From: Marinilabilia sp046483585
Lineage (GTDB): Bacteria; Bacteroidota; Bacteroidia; Bacteroidales; Marinilabiliaceae
DNA length: 53,284 bases
Assembly (NCBI GenBank): GCA_046483585.1
Contig: JAWOCV010000174.1
Coordinates: forward strand, 1-53,284
Direction of reading: 5' to 3'
The position numbers and the translations under genes are program-made. Position 1 is the first letter of the stretch, and every line of letters starts with the position of its first letter. This document shows, piece after piece, positions 43,894 to 51,016 of this stretch. The notes under the pieces were generated by a model. The model worked only from the letters and a program-made list of their open reading frames with translations. It did no database searches and was not told where the DNA came from.

Positions 43894-45279
43894 ATGGAAG
43901 GACAAAAAAAGTTTTATGTAGTAGCCCTTACGCTTGTGGCCACACTTGGTGGTTTGTTGTTTGGCTATGATACGGCAGTCATAAGTGGTGCTGAGCAGGC
44001 CGTTCAGGCATATTTGATTGAACCTCAGGGATTGAGTTCCTGGATTCATGGACTGACGACCTCAAGTGCGTTAATTGGTTGTATTATAGGGGGGATTGTT
44101 TCAGGTATTCTGGCTTCCAGATGGGGGCGAAAACGTTCTTTGCAGTTTGCTGCCGTTCTCTTTTTTCTTTCTGCTTTAGGATCGGCTTTCCCGGAGACTT
44201 TCTTTTTCCCAAAAGATGACCCGACTATAGGTCTTTTGGTCATGTTCAATTTTTACCGCATACTGGGCGGTATTGGTGTTGGACTGGCTTCGGCCCTGGG
44301 GCCTATGTATATTGGAGAAATTGCCCCTGCCAATATTCGCGGACAATTGGTTTCACTTAACCAATTTGCCATTATATTTGGGATGCTGGTGGTTTACTTT
44401 GTCAACTGGGGAATTGCCCATGGACAACCCATTGAATGGATAAATGAAGTGGGCTGGAGAAAGATGTTCTTGTCTGAGACCGTTCCGGCCGGCCTTTTTG
44501 GATTGCTGTTGTTTCTTGTTCCTGAAACACCCCGTTACCTGGCTCTGAATAATCAGAATGATAAAGCGCTGGATGTACTTACCCGGATCAACGGTAGGGA
44601 AAGGGCCAGGGAAATTATGAGCGATATCCGTGAAAGTTTGGAACATCATTCAGGCAGATTGTTTGCTTTTGGGAAAACGGTTATCATCATTGGTATTTTG
44701 TTGTCGGTTTTCCAGCAGTTTGTCGGCATCAACGTGGCCTTGTATTATGCGCCCCGGATATTTGAAAGTATGGGCGCTGCTAAAGATGCTTCCATGATGC
44801 AGACTGTGATAATGGGCCTGGTCAACGTCATTTTTACCGTTGTAGCCATTTATACAGTCGACAAATGGGGCCGCAAGCCACTCCTGATGGTTGGGTCTAC
44901 CGGTATGGCGATCGGGATGTTTTCGATTGCCGGACTGGCCTATTTTGAGATCATCGGTGTCAGCACGCTGGTGTTTATCATTATTTACACGGCCTCGTTT
45001 ATGATGTCATGGGGCCCCATTACATGGGTGTTGATTGCCGAAATTTTTCCCAATAGAATCCGTGGCAAAGCTGTTGCCATAGCTGTTGCATCGCAATGGG
45101 CTGCCAATTATCTTATTTCATCAACTTATCCTGGTATGATGGAATTCAGCAGCACCATGACTTATGGATTTTACGGTCTTATGAGCATCTTGTCTTTTCT
45201 CTTTGTATGGAAGTTTGTTCCTGAAACTAAAGGAAGAACTCTTGAGGATATGGAGGCCATCTGGGAAAAGAAAAAATGA
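43894..45279 (+). CDS. xylE: Sugar:H+ symporter, MFS sugar-porter family (XylE-like)
   Basis: 461 residues with twelve predicted membrane helices. Sugar-porter signatures: GGLLFGYDTAVISGA near residue 19, GRKRS loop, PMYIGEIAPANIRGQLVS, VPETPRYL, FVGINVALYYAP and C-terminal PETKGRTLEDME. With xylR, xylB and xylA it completes a xylose uptake and entry pathway, so D-xylose is the likely substrate, though arabinose or glucose import cannot be excluded. It lies 208 bp after xylA, beyond a hairpin. Confidence 0.92.
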   Translation: MEGQKKFYVVALTLVATLGGLLFGYDTAVISGAEQAVQAYLIEPQGLSSWIHGLTTSSALIGCIIGGIVSGILASRWGRKRSLQFAAVLFFLSALGSAFPETFFFPKDDPTIGLLVMFNFYRILGGIGVGLASALGPMYIGEIAPANIRGQLVSLNQFAIIFGMLVVYFVNWGIAHGQPIEWINEVGWRKMFLSETVPAGLFGLLLFLVPETPRYLALNNQNDKALDVLTRINGRERAREIMSDIRESLEHHSGRLFAFGKTVIIIGILLSVFQQFVGINVALYYAPRIFESMGAAKDASMMQTVIMGLVNVIFTVVAIYTVDKWGRKPLLMVGSTGMAIGMFSIAGLAYFEIIGVSTLVFIIIYTASFMMSWGPITWVLIAEIFPNRIRGKAVAIAVASQWAANYLISSTYPGMMEFSSTMTYGFYGLMSILSFLFVWKFVPETKGRTLEDMEAIWEKKK

Positions 45280-45411
45280 TGCAGTTTTGCTATGGACACA
45301 GAACCGGAAACAAACTTTGTTTAGTCTGGGCCGGCAGTAGTTATCCTTGCTTTTTTGAGGTTATAACTTTTGCACGTCAGCCATAATTATCAAGTCTATT
45401 ATAAGTTGCAG

Positions 45412-45459
45412 GAAGCTGGAATGGGGAACGTATTTGTCCCTTTTCAGCTTCTTTTTTTT
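45412..45459 (+). terminator. Terminator of the xylose operon
   Basis: GAAGCTG / CAGCTTC stem extended inward by GGGGA / TCCC, followed by a run of eight T, 133 bp after the transporter stop. Confidence 0.8.
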
Positions 45460-45531
45460 AGGAGGACTGAACTATTCATAAATTATTTTCCCTTATGAAT
45501 AATCCGGGTTAGGGGATTTTTAACCTGATTA

Positions 45532-45560
45532 ATTGACTTCGTCGAATTTCGTTTCATAAA
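45532..45560 (+). repeat. Dispersed short repeat (third family), copy B
   Basis: ATTGACTTCGTCGAATTTCG then TTTCATAAA; compare 36971 and 47506. It lies in a 748-bp gene-free stretch packed with repeats. Confidence 0.5.
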
Positions 45561-45657
45561 CAGTGCCGGTCTATAATCTCGCAAAAAATCTCCCAATATG
45601 TGTGTCTGTTCAGAAAGTGCCAATTGCCAGGCCTCGCTTTCGAGTAGCTTCAGCAGA

Positions 45658-45715
45658 GCAAAGCTTGCGACCGCGTGCCGCCTAAAGCTTTAGCGCCGTG
45701 GCGTCAGCGCTTTGC
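45658..45715. repeat. GC-rich inverted repeat of unknown nature
   Basis: GCAAAGC (45658-45664) pairs with GCTTTGC (45709-45715), and GAC with GTC inside. The 40-base interior (CGCGTGCCGCC...GCGCCGTGGC) is notably GC-rich against the AT-rich surroundings and contains AAAGCTTTA. A structured RNA or repeat remnant is possible. Confidence 0.4.
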
Positions 45716-45730
45716 AAGTGCTCCTTTATA

Positions 45731-45866
45731 TAATGGTCCGTTAAACTTTTTCAAAAACTTGAATTTTAGTTATTTATATAACGTGCGCTATTTTTGCTAA
45801 GATGCAGATTATTCATGTAATATGAGTCATCTTAAATCTTAAATCTAAAAATCTGACGGTCTATTG
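45731..45866 (-). mobile_element. MITE-like element, reverse orientation
   Basis: 136 bp, TAATGGTCCGTTAAAC...CTGACGGTCTATTG, matching the family ends in reverse. The flanks (TTTATA left; TAATA right before GACAAAC) look like a decayed duplication of the site seen intact at 18972. Confidence 0.75.
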
Positions 45867-45900
45867 TAATAGACAAACACTAAATAATCTAAAACGATGC
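45867..45900 (+). repeat. Second-family repeat, interrupted copy
   Basis: AATAGACAAACACTAAATAA and following bases match 18975-19003. The left part (TTTATA, 45725-45730) lies on the other side of the MITE. Confidence 0.5.
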
Positions 45901-46027
45901 TCAACTACCGGCGAAATACAGACGGCCTCGTCAAATTTGATTTGAAAATGGTTCAGGTAAGAAATGGGCCCATGTAGTGTTCAAGAAAAAGAGGCAAGGC
46001 ACCACCGCCGGCCGCATTTTGTTGCTG

Positions 46028-46432
46028 TCAATTGGGGGCGTGAATGCCCTTCAATTCAGTGGAGTGACAATGAGGGCAGGATTTTACGGGTTGAGGTGTC
46101 GTGGTGAGCTTGCAACAATTGTTACACCGGACCCAGTAATTCTCGGAGATATAAGTGCCGCCTTCGATTAATATGGCTTTCCCTTCAACCAACGCCTGTG
46201 CGATGGTCTTTCTGGCATGTTTGTATACGCGGGTAAATGTTGGCCGGGAAACATTCATCCGCGCGGCTGCAGCTTCCTGGTTCATGTTTTCGTAATCGAT
46301 CAGACGAATGGCTTCATACTCTTCAAAATATAAAACCACTTTTTCGAGGTGCTTCATTTTTATGCCAAAAGGCTTGAAACCCTCCATGGAAGGTGGAGAC
46401 TCTACTTTTCTATGTCTTCGTTGATTGGGCAT
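46028..46432 (-). CDS. DUF134/UPF0251 family DNA-binding protein
   Basis: 134 residues. N-terminal basic stretch, then a sigma-region-4-like HTH (FEEYEAIRLIDYENMNQEAAAARMNVSRPTFTRVYKHARK, about 36-75) and a C-terminal zinc ribbon with CNNC and CPHC pairs (about 102-121). This family is regularly near NifX-like and related genes in anaerobes, and two such genes lie downstream here. It is transcribed divergently from the thioesterase gene. A palindrome in the shared region is a candidate binding site. Confidence 0.85.
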   Translation of the reverse strand: MPNQRRHRKVESPPSMEGFKPFGIKMKHLEKVVLYFEEYEAIRLIDYENMNQEAAAARMNVSRPTFTRVYKHARKTIAQALVEGKAILIEGGTYISENYWVRCNNCCKLTTTPQPVKSCPHCHSTELKGIHAPN

Positions 46433-46483
46433 CAGATAATTATTTGATCCTTTGTTTGGCTAAATCGGTGCCGTCTTTTTATG

Positions 46484-46491
46484 CAAATATA
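46484..46491 (-). promoter_or_regulatory. -7 box of the DUF134 gene
   Basis: TATATTTG on the minus strand, exact TAnnTTTG, 52 bp upstream of ATG 46432. Confidence 0.6.
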
Positions 46492-46535
46492 AGTTTTTTC
46501 GGACAACGAGCGAATGCAGTATCTAAATCAAGTTG

Positions 46536-46549
46536 TGAACATTTGTTCT
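46536..46549. promoter_or_regulatory. Palindromic candidate operator, copy 1
   Basis: TGAACATTTGTTCT: arms TGAACA and TGTTC[T] around TT. It is 13/14 identical to 47578-47591. It covers the -33 TTTG of the thioesterase promoter and lies upstream of the DUF134 promoter. Confidence 0.5.
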
Positions 46550-46574
46550 TTTCAAGGATTATGTTTTATCTTTG
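46542..46574 (+). promoter_or_regulatory. Promoter of the thioesterase gene
   Basis: TTTG (46542-46545), 21-bp spacer and TATCTTTG (46567-46574): the best-spaced Bacteroidota promoter in the window. Start predicted near 46581, 20 nt before the ATG. Confidence 0.75.
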
Positions 46575-46601
46575 TATTTGCATTCGGTAAAAGTTGTTAC
46601 A

Positions 46602-47009
46602 ATGGCACAAGAAGATATTTACAAATTAGCCGAAACACGGCAATGCAGAATGGTGTTTCCTGGTACACTTAATGCCAACGGAACCTTATTTGGGGGCGAG
46701 ATGATGAAATGGATGGACGAAGTGGCGTTTATTACTGCCACGCGGGCCACCAGGCAGAGAATATTCACAGCCAGGGTTGATCAGATTGAATTTATTGCAC
46801 CCATAGAAGAAAATTCTATCATTGAAATTATTGGCTCAGTGCGGGGTGCCAGCCCGGTAAAACTTGAGGTGGAAGTTCTCCTGTATGCCGAATCACAACA
46901 CATGAACACCCGGCATAAAGCTGCCAGAGCGGTTTTTGTTATGACCGCTCTTAACGAAAATAATAAAGTCACCCGTTTGTCTTTTCCAGCTTTATCGGAA
47001 ACTTTCTAA
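46602..47009 (+). CDS. Acyl-CoA thioesterase, hotdog fold (YciA-like)
   Basis: 135 residues from ATG 46602; the in-frame ATG 46572 overlaps the predicted -7 box. Hotdog-fold segments: MVFPGTLNANGTLFGGEMMKWMDEVAF (about residues 15-41, with the catalytic region at GG.MM.W.D) and RVDQIEFIAPI. It hydrolyses acyl-CoA to fatty acid and CoA in the cytoplasm. It is divergent from the DUF134 gene and shares a palindromic site with it, so it may belong to the same regulon; the biochemical link is not obvious. Confidence 0.9.
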   Translation: MAQEDIYKLAETRQCRMVFPGTLNANGTLFGGEMMKWMDEVAFITATRATRQRIFTARVDQIEFIAPIEENSIIEIIGSVRGASPVKLEVEVLLYAESQHMNTRHKAARAVFVMTALNENNKVTRLSFPALSETF

Positions 47010-47143
47010 CCCGGATTATTTATTAATAATCCCTGTTGCCGGTAGCAAGGGTGTCTAAAAAGGCTTTATTATTATCCCACCCTGGACAAGCCAGAACCAA
47101 ATAAGTTATTTAAAAGAATCAAATCTTAATTTGTAGGATTAGC

Positions 47144-47243
47144 TAATTGCTTCGCAATTATTTTTTGGTTGCCGAATTTGCGCGAATTATCGCGAATGGA
47201 AAAGCTGTTTTACAGCTTTTTGAAAAAACGGTCTGCCCGTTTT
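47144..47243. repeat. Cluster of four small hairpins after the thioesterase gene
   Basis: TAATTGC-TTC-GCAATTA with T-run (47144-47166, a likely terminator), CGCG-AATTAT-CGCG (47181-47194), AAAAGCTGT-TTT-ACAGCTTTT (47200-47220) and AAAACGG-TCTGC-CCGTTTT (about 47225-47243). Some could be tandem terminators. The remaining 47244-47570 holds only repeats listed separately. Confidence 0.6.
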
Positions 47244-47410
47244 AATATCGAAGAGTGCGACCAAAATTCACGTTAATTCGTTGATCCAAACAACGGATAG
47301 ATAGCGTAGTCATTTTACAATAAACCATTGGACAATATTTTGCAAAAAAAATACACGAAAATTAGAAATAAGGCTAAAGCAAAGCAAAAATAGTCTAGAA
47401 TACTGAAGGT

Positions 47411-47437
47411 GAGATTCTTCACTGCGTTCAGAATGAC
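47411..47437 (+). repeat. Intergenic GAGATTCTTC...TCAGAATGACA repeat, copy 1
   Basis: GAGATTCTTCACTGCGTTCAG then AATGACA. A related copy at 49639-49665 is shifted in its middle. Similar sequences are known to be scattered in intergenic DNA of many bacteria. Confidence 0.5.
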
Positions 47438-47483
47438 AAAAAAATACCATGTTTTAACTTTTTAGAAAACTTCTTGGTTAACC

Positions 47484-47495
47484 TGAACATGTTCA
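47484..47495. promoter_or_regulatory. Palindrome TGAACATGTTCA
   Basis: Perfect 12-bp palindrome sharing arms with the two 14-bp candidate operators but with no 2-bp spacer. It lies about 90 bp upstream of the DUF5320-gene operator. Confidence 0.35.
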
Positions 47496-47505
47496 AAAAC
47501 AATAA

Positions 47506-47534
47506 TTTATGAAACGAAGGTCAGCGAAGTCAGT
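47506..47534 (-). repeat. Dispersed short repeat (third family), copy C
   Basis: The reverse complement reads CACTGACTTCGCTGACCTTC then GTTTCATAAA, matching 36971 and 45532. Confidence 0.45.
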
Positions 47535-47577
47535 GGTTCAGGCTAAAAAAAAAGTCGTTTGAAATTTGCATTTTAAA

Positions 47578-47591
47578 TGAACATTTGTTCA
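47578..47591. promoter_or_regulatory. Palindromic candidate operator, copy 2
   Basis: TGAACATTTGTTCA, a perfect arm-TT-arm palindrome, about 45 bp upstream of the DUF5320 gene. A TAAATTAG sequence (47602) is a weak -7 candidate. Confidence 0.55.
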
Positions 47592-47635
47592 CTTTGTGTT
47601 GTAAATTAGATGTCGAACTATAAAAAATGAGAGAT

Positions 47636-47836
47636 ATGCCAGCAGGAGACAAAACCGGACCGTTGGGACAAGGTTCCCGCACCGGACGTGGAAAAGGATT
47701 TTGTAGCGGAAATTCTGTTCCTGGATATGCCAATGATGAAGGTCGCATGGGTGCCGGCCGTGGCCCTGAAAAGAGCGGAAGAGGGGCCCGGAGTGGAAGA
47801 GGACGTAAAAGGGGCTTTGGACGGGGCTTTGGATGA
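47636..47836 (+). CDS. Small Gly/Arg-rich DUF5320-type protein
   Basis: 66 residues from ATG 47636 (ATG 47627 adds three). Starts MPAGDKTGPLGQGSRTGRG, the N-terminal signature of DUF5320-like proteins, with a single Cys (GFCSG) and a Gly/Arg-rich tail. Such proteins lie next to NifX/NifB-like and Mrp-type genes in anaerobes; the role is unknown and may concern iron-sulphur or FeMo-cluster handling. Here it precedes the NifX-like and DUF89 genes by 463 bp of repeat DNA. Confidence 0.75.
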   Translation: MPAGDKTGPLGQGSRTGRGKGFCSGNSVPGYANDEGRMGAGRGPEKSGRGARSGRGRKRGFGRGFG

Positions 47837-48011
47837 TGTTAGCTTTATCCGGATATTCCGATCAAGATCTGAAAATTAAGATTAATGCCGGCCTGGGAAT
47901 TTCCCGGCTTACCCTTAATTAAAACGAATGGTTCAGTTTAGCCGGCCGGAAAATTTTGCATAGCGTTTTGTATATTTCGGCTGGCTAAATTTTTGTATAA
48001 CAGATAACAAT

Positions 48012-48147
48012 CAATAGATCGTTAGATTTTTAGATTTAAGATTTAAGATGAATCATATGATGTTGATAATCCGTATTTTAACACAAAGAATGCTTCGATT
48101 TTAAACAATTGAATAACAAATACTTACAAAAGCTTAACGGACTATTG
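48012..48147 (+). mobile_element. MITE-like element, tandem copy 1
   Basis: 136 bp with both family ends, flanked by the perfect direct repeat AACAAT (48006-48011 and 48148-48153). Confidence 0.8.
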
Positions 48148-48153
48148 AACAAT

Positions 48154-48288
48154 AATAGATCGTTAGATTTTTAGATTTAAGATCTAAGATGATTCATATA
48201 TTGTTGATAATTTGTGTTTTAACACAGACTTCACTTCTGGTTTATATAGTTGAATAACAAATACTAAGAAAGTTTAACGGACAATTAT
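48154..48288 (+). mobile_element. MITE-like element, tandem copy 2, next to nifX-like gene
   Basis: 135 bp, starting AATAGATCGTTAGATTTT and ending GGACAATTAT (degenerate right end). AACAAT recurs at 48289-48294, so the three AACAAT copies frame the two elements. The nifX-like ATG is 11 bp further on, so its leader or promoter must lie within or before these elements. Confidence 0.75.
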
Positions 48289-48299
48289 AACAATAAATT

Positions 48300-48638
48300 A
48301 TGGAACAGATTATTGCCGTGCCTGTTGTGGACGGGCGTTTAAGCGGGCATTTCGGGCATTGTCAGCATTTTGTCATGGCCAGAGTGGTTGATGGCCGGGT
48401 TATGGATTTTAAAGAAGAAATTCCGCCACCACATGCCCCTGGGATTATTCCGCGGTGGCTGAAAGAAAAGGATGTTGATGTGGTTTTGGTCGGGGGAATT
48501 GGTCAAAAGGCTTTGGCTCTTTTCCGGGAATATAATATAGAACCGGTTATTGGTGTTTCTGCAAAATCTCCACAAGAGCTGATCAGTGATTTTTTGGAAG
48601 GTAATCTGGCAGCTGGAGTGAATCAGTGTACTCATTAA
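48300..48638 (+). CDS. NifX/NafY-like dinitrogenase cofactor-binding domain protein
   Basis: 112 residues, cytoplasmic. The NifX/MTH1175-type fold begins EQIIAVPVVDGRLSGHFGHCQHF, with LVGGIGQKALALF in the middle and a C-terminal Cys/His (NQCTH). The NifB-NifX family binds FeMo-co-like iron-molybdenum clusters; stand-alone members in non-diazotrophs are of unsettled function. No nif structural genes are visible. It is followed after 8 bp by the DUF89 gene, suggesting one operon. Its upstream region consists of two mobile repeats. Confidence 0.88.
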   Translation: MEQIIAVPVVDGRLSGHFGHCQHFVMARVVDGRVMDFKEEIPPPHAPGIIPRWLKEKDVDVVLVGGIGQKALALFREYNIEPVIGVSAKSPQELISDFLEGNLAAGVNQCTH

Positions 48639-48646
48639 GGGTTTTT

Positions 48647-49525
48647 ATGATAGATGTTAACTGTGTTTCTTGCTTTCAGCAACAAGCTGAGCGGTTTTTT
48701 AAAAAATTCAATGTGCCGGCCGAACGTCGTGCGTACCTTACAGAAAAATTCGATCATTTCCTTAACACCGAGGGGGTGAAATATCCTTCTCCATACAGTG
48801 CTCAATATCTGAACCAGATCATTAGAGCGGAGACTGGTGTTGAGGATCTTTTTTATGAGGAAAAGCGGTATTACAATGATCTGTTGATGGATCGTTATCC
48901 CGTTCTGAAAAAGACTGTAATGGAAAATCCGGATCCTCTGATGACCGCCCTTAAATATGCTTTGGCCGGTAATATCATTGACTTTGGTCCTCCGCGGCAG
49001 TTTGATCTGGATAAAACTTTTGATGAAGCTTTAAGCAAAGAGGTTTCTGTAGATGATTCTGCCGGTTTGTTCGAGGCGGTCAGAAATGCTGAAATGGTTC
49101 TATACCTTGGCGATAATGCCGGTGAAATAGTGACCGATAAACTTTTTATAGAAACCCTGCAACATTCCAATGTCGTATTTGCTGTAAGGGGCGGAGTGGT
49201 TCTGAATGATGTCACTCTCCAGGATGCTTTTGATGTCGGCATGGATCAGGTGGCTCACATTGTTGAAAATGGATTTGATGCCCCTTCCACCATGCTTGAG
49301 TTTTGCTCAAGCCGGTTCAGGGACATTTTTGAAAAAGCGGATGTTATTATTTCCAAAGGGCAGGGAAATTTTGAAGGACTTTATGATCTTCCTGATAAAC
49401 GGAATGTCTATATGCTTTTCATGGTGAAGTGTGGTGAAATTGCCCGGGTTACCGGACTTCAGCAGGGAGATGCCGTGATCATGAACGGCCGGAGGATAGA
49501 TAACAGCGTTGTACCTGTTGAATGA
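48647..49525 (+). CDS. DUF89/ARMT1-type damage-control phosphatase-like protein
   Basis: 292 residues from ATG 48647 (ATG 48626 would overlap the upstream gene). Has the DUF89 N-terminus (MIDVNCVSCFQQQAERFF, two Cys), the metal-binding YLGDNAGEIVTDKLFIETL block (Asp, Asn, Asp near residue 160) and SKGQGNFEGLYDLP near the C-terminus. Subfamilies act on phosphorylated or damaged metabolites. Co-occurrence of archaeal-type DUF89 with NifX/DUF5320/DUF134 suggests a shared anaerobic cofactor role, but this is inference. Confidence 0.85.
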   Translation: MIDVNCVSCFQQQAERFFKKFNVPAERRAYLTEKFDHFLNTEGVKYPSPYSAQYLNQIIRAETGVEDLFYEEKRYYNDLLMDRYPVLKKTVMENPDPLMTALKYALAGNIIDFGPPRQFDLDKTFDEALSKEVSVDDSAGLFEAVRNAEMVLYLGDNAGEIVTDKLFIETLQHSNVVFAVRGGVVLNDVTLQDAFDVGMDQVAHIVENGFDAPSTMLEFCSSRFRDIFEKADVIISKGQGNFEGLYDLPDKRNVYMLFMVKCGEIARVTGLQQGDAVIMNGRRIDNSVVPVE

Positions 49526-49638
49526 GGAATGAATTACCGCATCCGGCATATGCCGCCAATGGGAGAGGATATCTCTCGTCGACTTTAGGGAAACTCTTGT
49601 CATGCGAGTTTCATAAGAAACTTTTTTAAAGACTGTTA

Positions 49639-49665
49639 GAGATTCTTCGCAAGCTCAGAATGACA
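49639..49665 (+). repeat. Intergenic GAGATTCTTC...TCAGAATGACA repeat, copy 2
   Basis: GAGATTCTTCGCAAGCTCAG then AATGACA, related to 47411-47437. The surrounding 49526-49771 gap also holds a CGGCATATGCCG palindrome (49544-49555) and a short stretch resembling one MITE end (49705-49731). Confidence 0.5.
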
Positions 49666-49771
49666 TCAGGCAAACCAGCAACCAATTAACCCAGGAACAA
49701 GCAACTTAAATCTTAAATTCTAAAAATCTAATTTGTTTTGATTTTTTGTTTGTTGACAATTGGTTGGTAGG

Positions 49772-49809
49772 CGGGACCTTCTTTTCAGGGGAGGTCCCGT
49801 TTTCTTTTT
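49772..49809 (+). terminator. Terminator before the Gfo/Idh gene
   Basis: CGGGACCT / AGGTCCCG stem with a 12-base loop and T-rich tail. It probably ends the transcript of the NifX/DUF89 unit and shows that the ATG 49760 start of the next gene is not used. Confidence 0.8.
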
Positions 49810-49849
49810 ACATGTTGGGGAATTTGCATATTTTAGCCCCAAACATAAC

Positions 49850-50956
49850 ATGGATTTTATGGAACAAGTAAGTACTGGTTTTATCGGGGCTGGCGGGATA
49901 GCCCGTGCCCATGCCTATGCTTTGAATGCGTTGAAATTTTATTACGATGATGCTCCTTCTGTTGCATTCAAGGCGGTTTCGTCTGCAAGGGAGGTGAGTC
50001 GAACGGATTTTGCCCGCAAATATGAATTTGAGGAGGCATTGGATCCTGAGCGTTTTTTCAAACGGAAAGATATTGATACCGTTTATGTGCTGGGGCCGAA
50101 CAATGTCCACTATGCCCACCTCAAAGCGGCTTTGGAAATGAACAATGTCCGCCGTGTGTATCTCGAGAAGCCTATTTGCTCAAACATTGAAGAGGAGGAA
50201 AAAATAAAGAGATTGGTTGAAAAAGCCACCTCAACGGTTGAGGTTCGCATCGGTTTTCAATTGCTGGCCTCCTCAGCCATTCACAAGGCACTGGAGCTTT
50301 GGCGGAGTAATGTTCTGGGTAAACCGGTCCATTTTCGGTTTAATTATATGCATCGCGACTACCTGGATCAGAATTATCGTGCAAAACGTCGCAGCCGTTT
50401 GACCCCGGCACCGGATGGAGGAGCCATGGCCGATCTGGGCTCACATGCGGTGAGTATGATGATCGCTTTTCTGGGACATGATATGAAAATCATCAACGGT
50501 CTTCAGGGGGGTGCTTTTGAAGATGTCCCGGAAAATTCAGACCTGTATTCCGAAATTTCTCTGCTTGACAAGACCACCGGAGCTGTGGGACATTTGTCGG
50601 CAAGCCGGATCACTTCAGGCATGGGTGACAAGTTTTCTTTTGAGATATTTGCGGAAAAGGGGGCATTGCGTTACAACTCATATGCTCCGGATCGTTTCGA
50701 ATATTTCATGGAAGAAGATAATATGTGGAAAGAGGTCTTTACCGGCAGTGACTATAAACCTGCGACGGCCTTCCCTTCCGGGCATGTGCCCGGCGGGTGG
50801 CTGAGACCTCTGATCCATGCTCATTATGAGTTTCTGAAAGGTGAAAGTAAAGGAGGAATTGTCCCTGACCTGAAACATGGACTGGAAGTTCAGCGGCTGG
50901 TAAGGGAAACTGCCGGTTTTCTGGAAAAATTCCGTCAACTTCGGGATCAAACCTGA
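49850..50956 (+). CDS. Gfo/Idh/MocA family oxidoreductase
   Basis: 368 residues from ATG 49850 (ATG 49859 is also possible). Rossmann NAD(P)-binding start VSTGFIGAGGIARAHAYAL, the YLEKPICSN motif (Lys of the EKP triad, near residue 110), and the C-terminal Gfo/Idh-fold beta-sheet domain with a GGAMADLGSHAVS segment (catalytic His region near 200). It oxidises or epimerises a sugar or cyclitol; the substrate is unknown. A TATTTTAG (49829) just upstream is a 7/8 match to the -7 consensus. Confidence 0.9.
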   Translation: MDFMEQVSTGFIGAGGIARAHAYALNALKFYYDDAPSVAFKAVSSAREVSRTDFARKYEFEEALDPERFFKRKDIDTVYVLGPNNVHYAHLKAALEMNNVRRVYLEKPICSNIEEEEKIKRLVEKATSTVEVRIGFQLLASSAIHKALELWRSNVLGKPVHFRFNYMHRDYLDQNYRAKRRSRLTPAPDGGAMADLGSHAVSMMIAFLGHDMKIINGLQGGAFEDVPENSDLYSEISLLDKTTGAVGHLSASRITSGMGDKFSFEIFAEKGALRYNSYAPDRFEYFMEEDNMWKEVFTGSDYKPATAFPSGHVPGGWLRPLIHAHYEFLKGESKGGIVPDLKHGLEVQRLVRETAGFLEKFRQLRDQT

Positions 50957-50985
50957 GCCATCCTCAAAATTTATTGCAAAAGCAT

Positions 50986-50993
50986 TAACTTTG
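50986..50993 (+). promoter_or_regulatory. -7 box of mnmA
   Basis: TAACTTTG, exact TAnnTTTG, followed by CAGC, 24 bp before ATG 51017. TTGC at 50973 is too close to be a standard -33 element. Confidence 0.6.
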
Positions 50994-51016
50994 CAGCTCA
51001 AAATACAATAGAATTA

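Noticed and set aside
45977..46171. 64-codon + frame overlapping the DUF134 gene
   Set aside because: Shadow of the minus-strand DUF134 gene.
49703..49731. Further MITE fragment (CTTAAATCTTAAATTC...TCTAA)
   Set aside because: It resembles about 27 bp of one end, but this AT-rich sequence could match by chance, so it is not listed as a separate copy.
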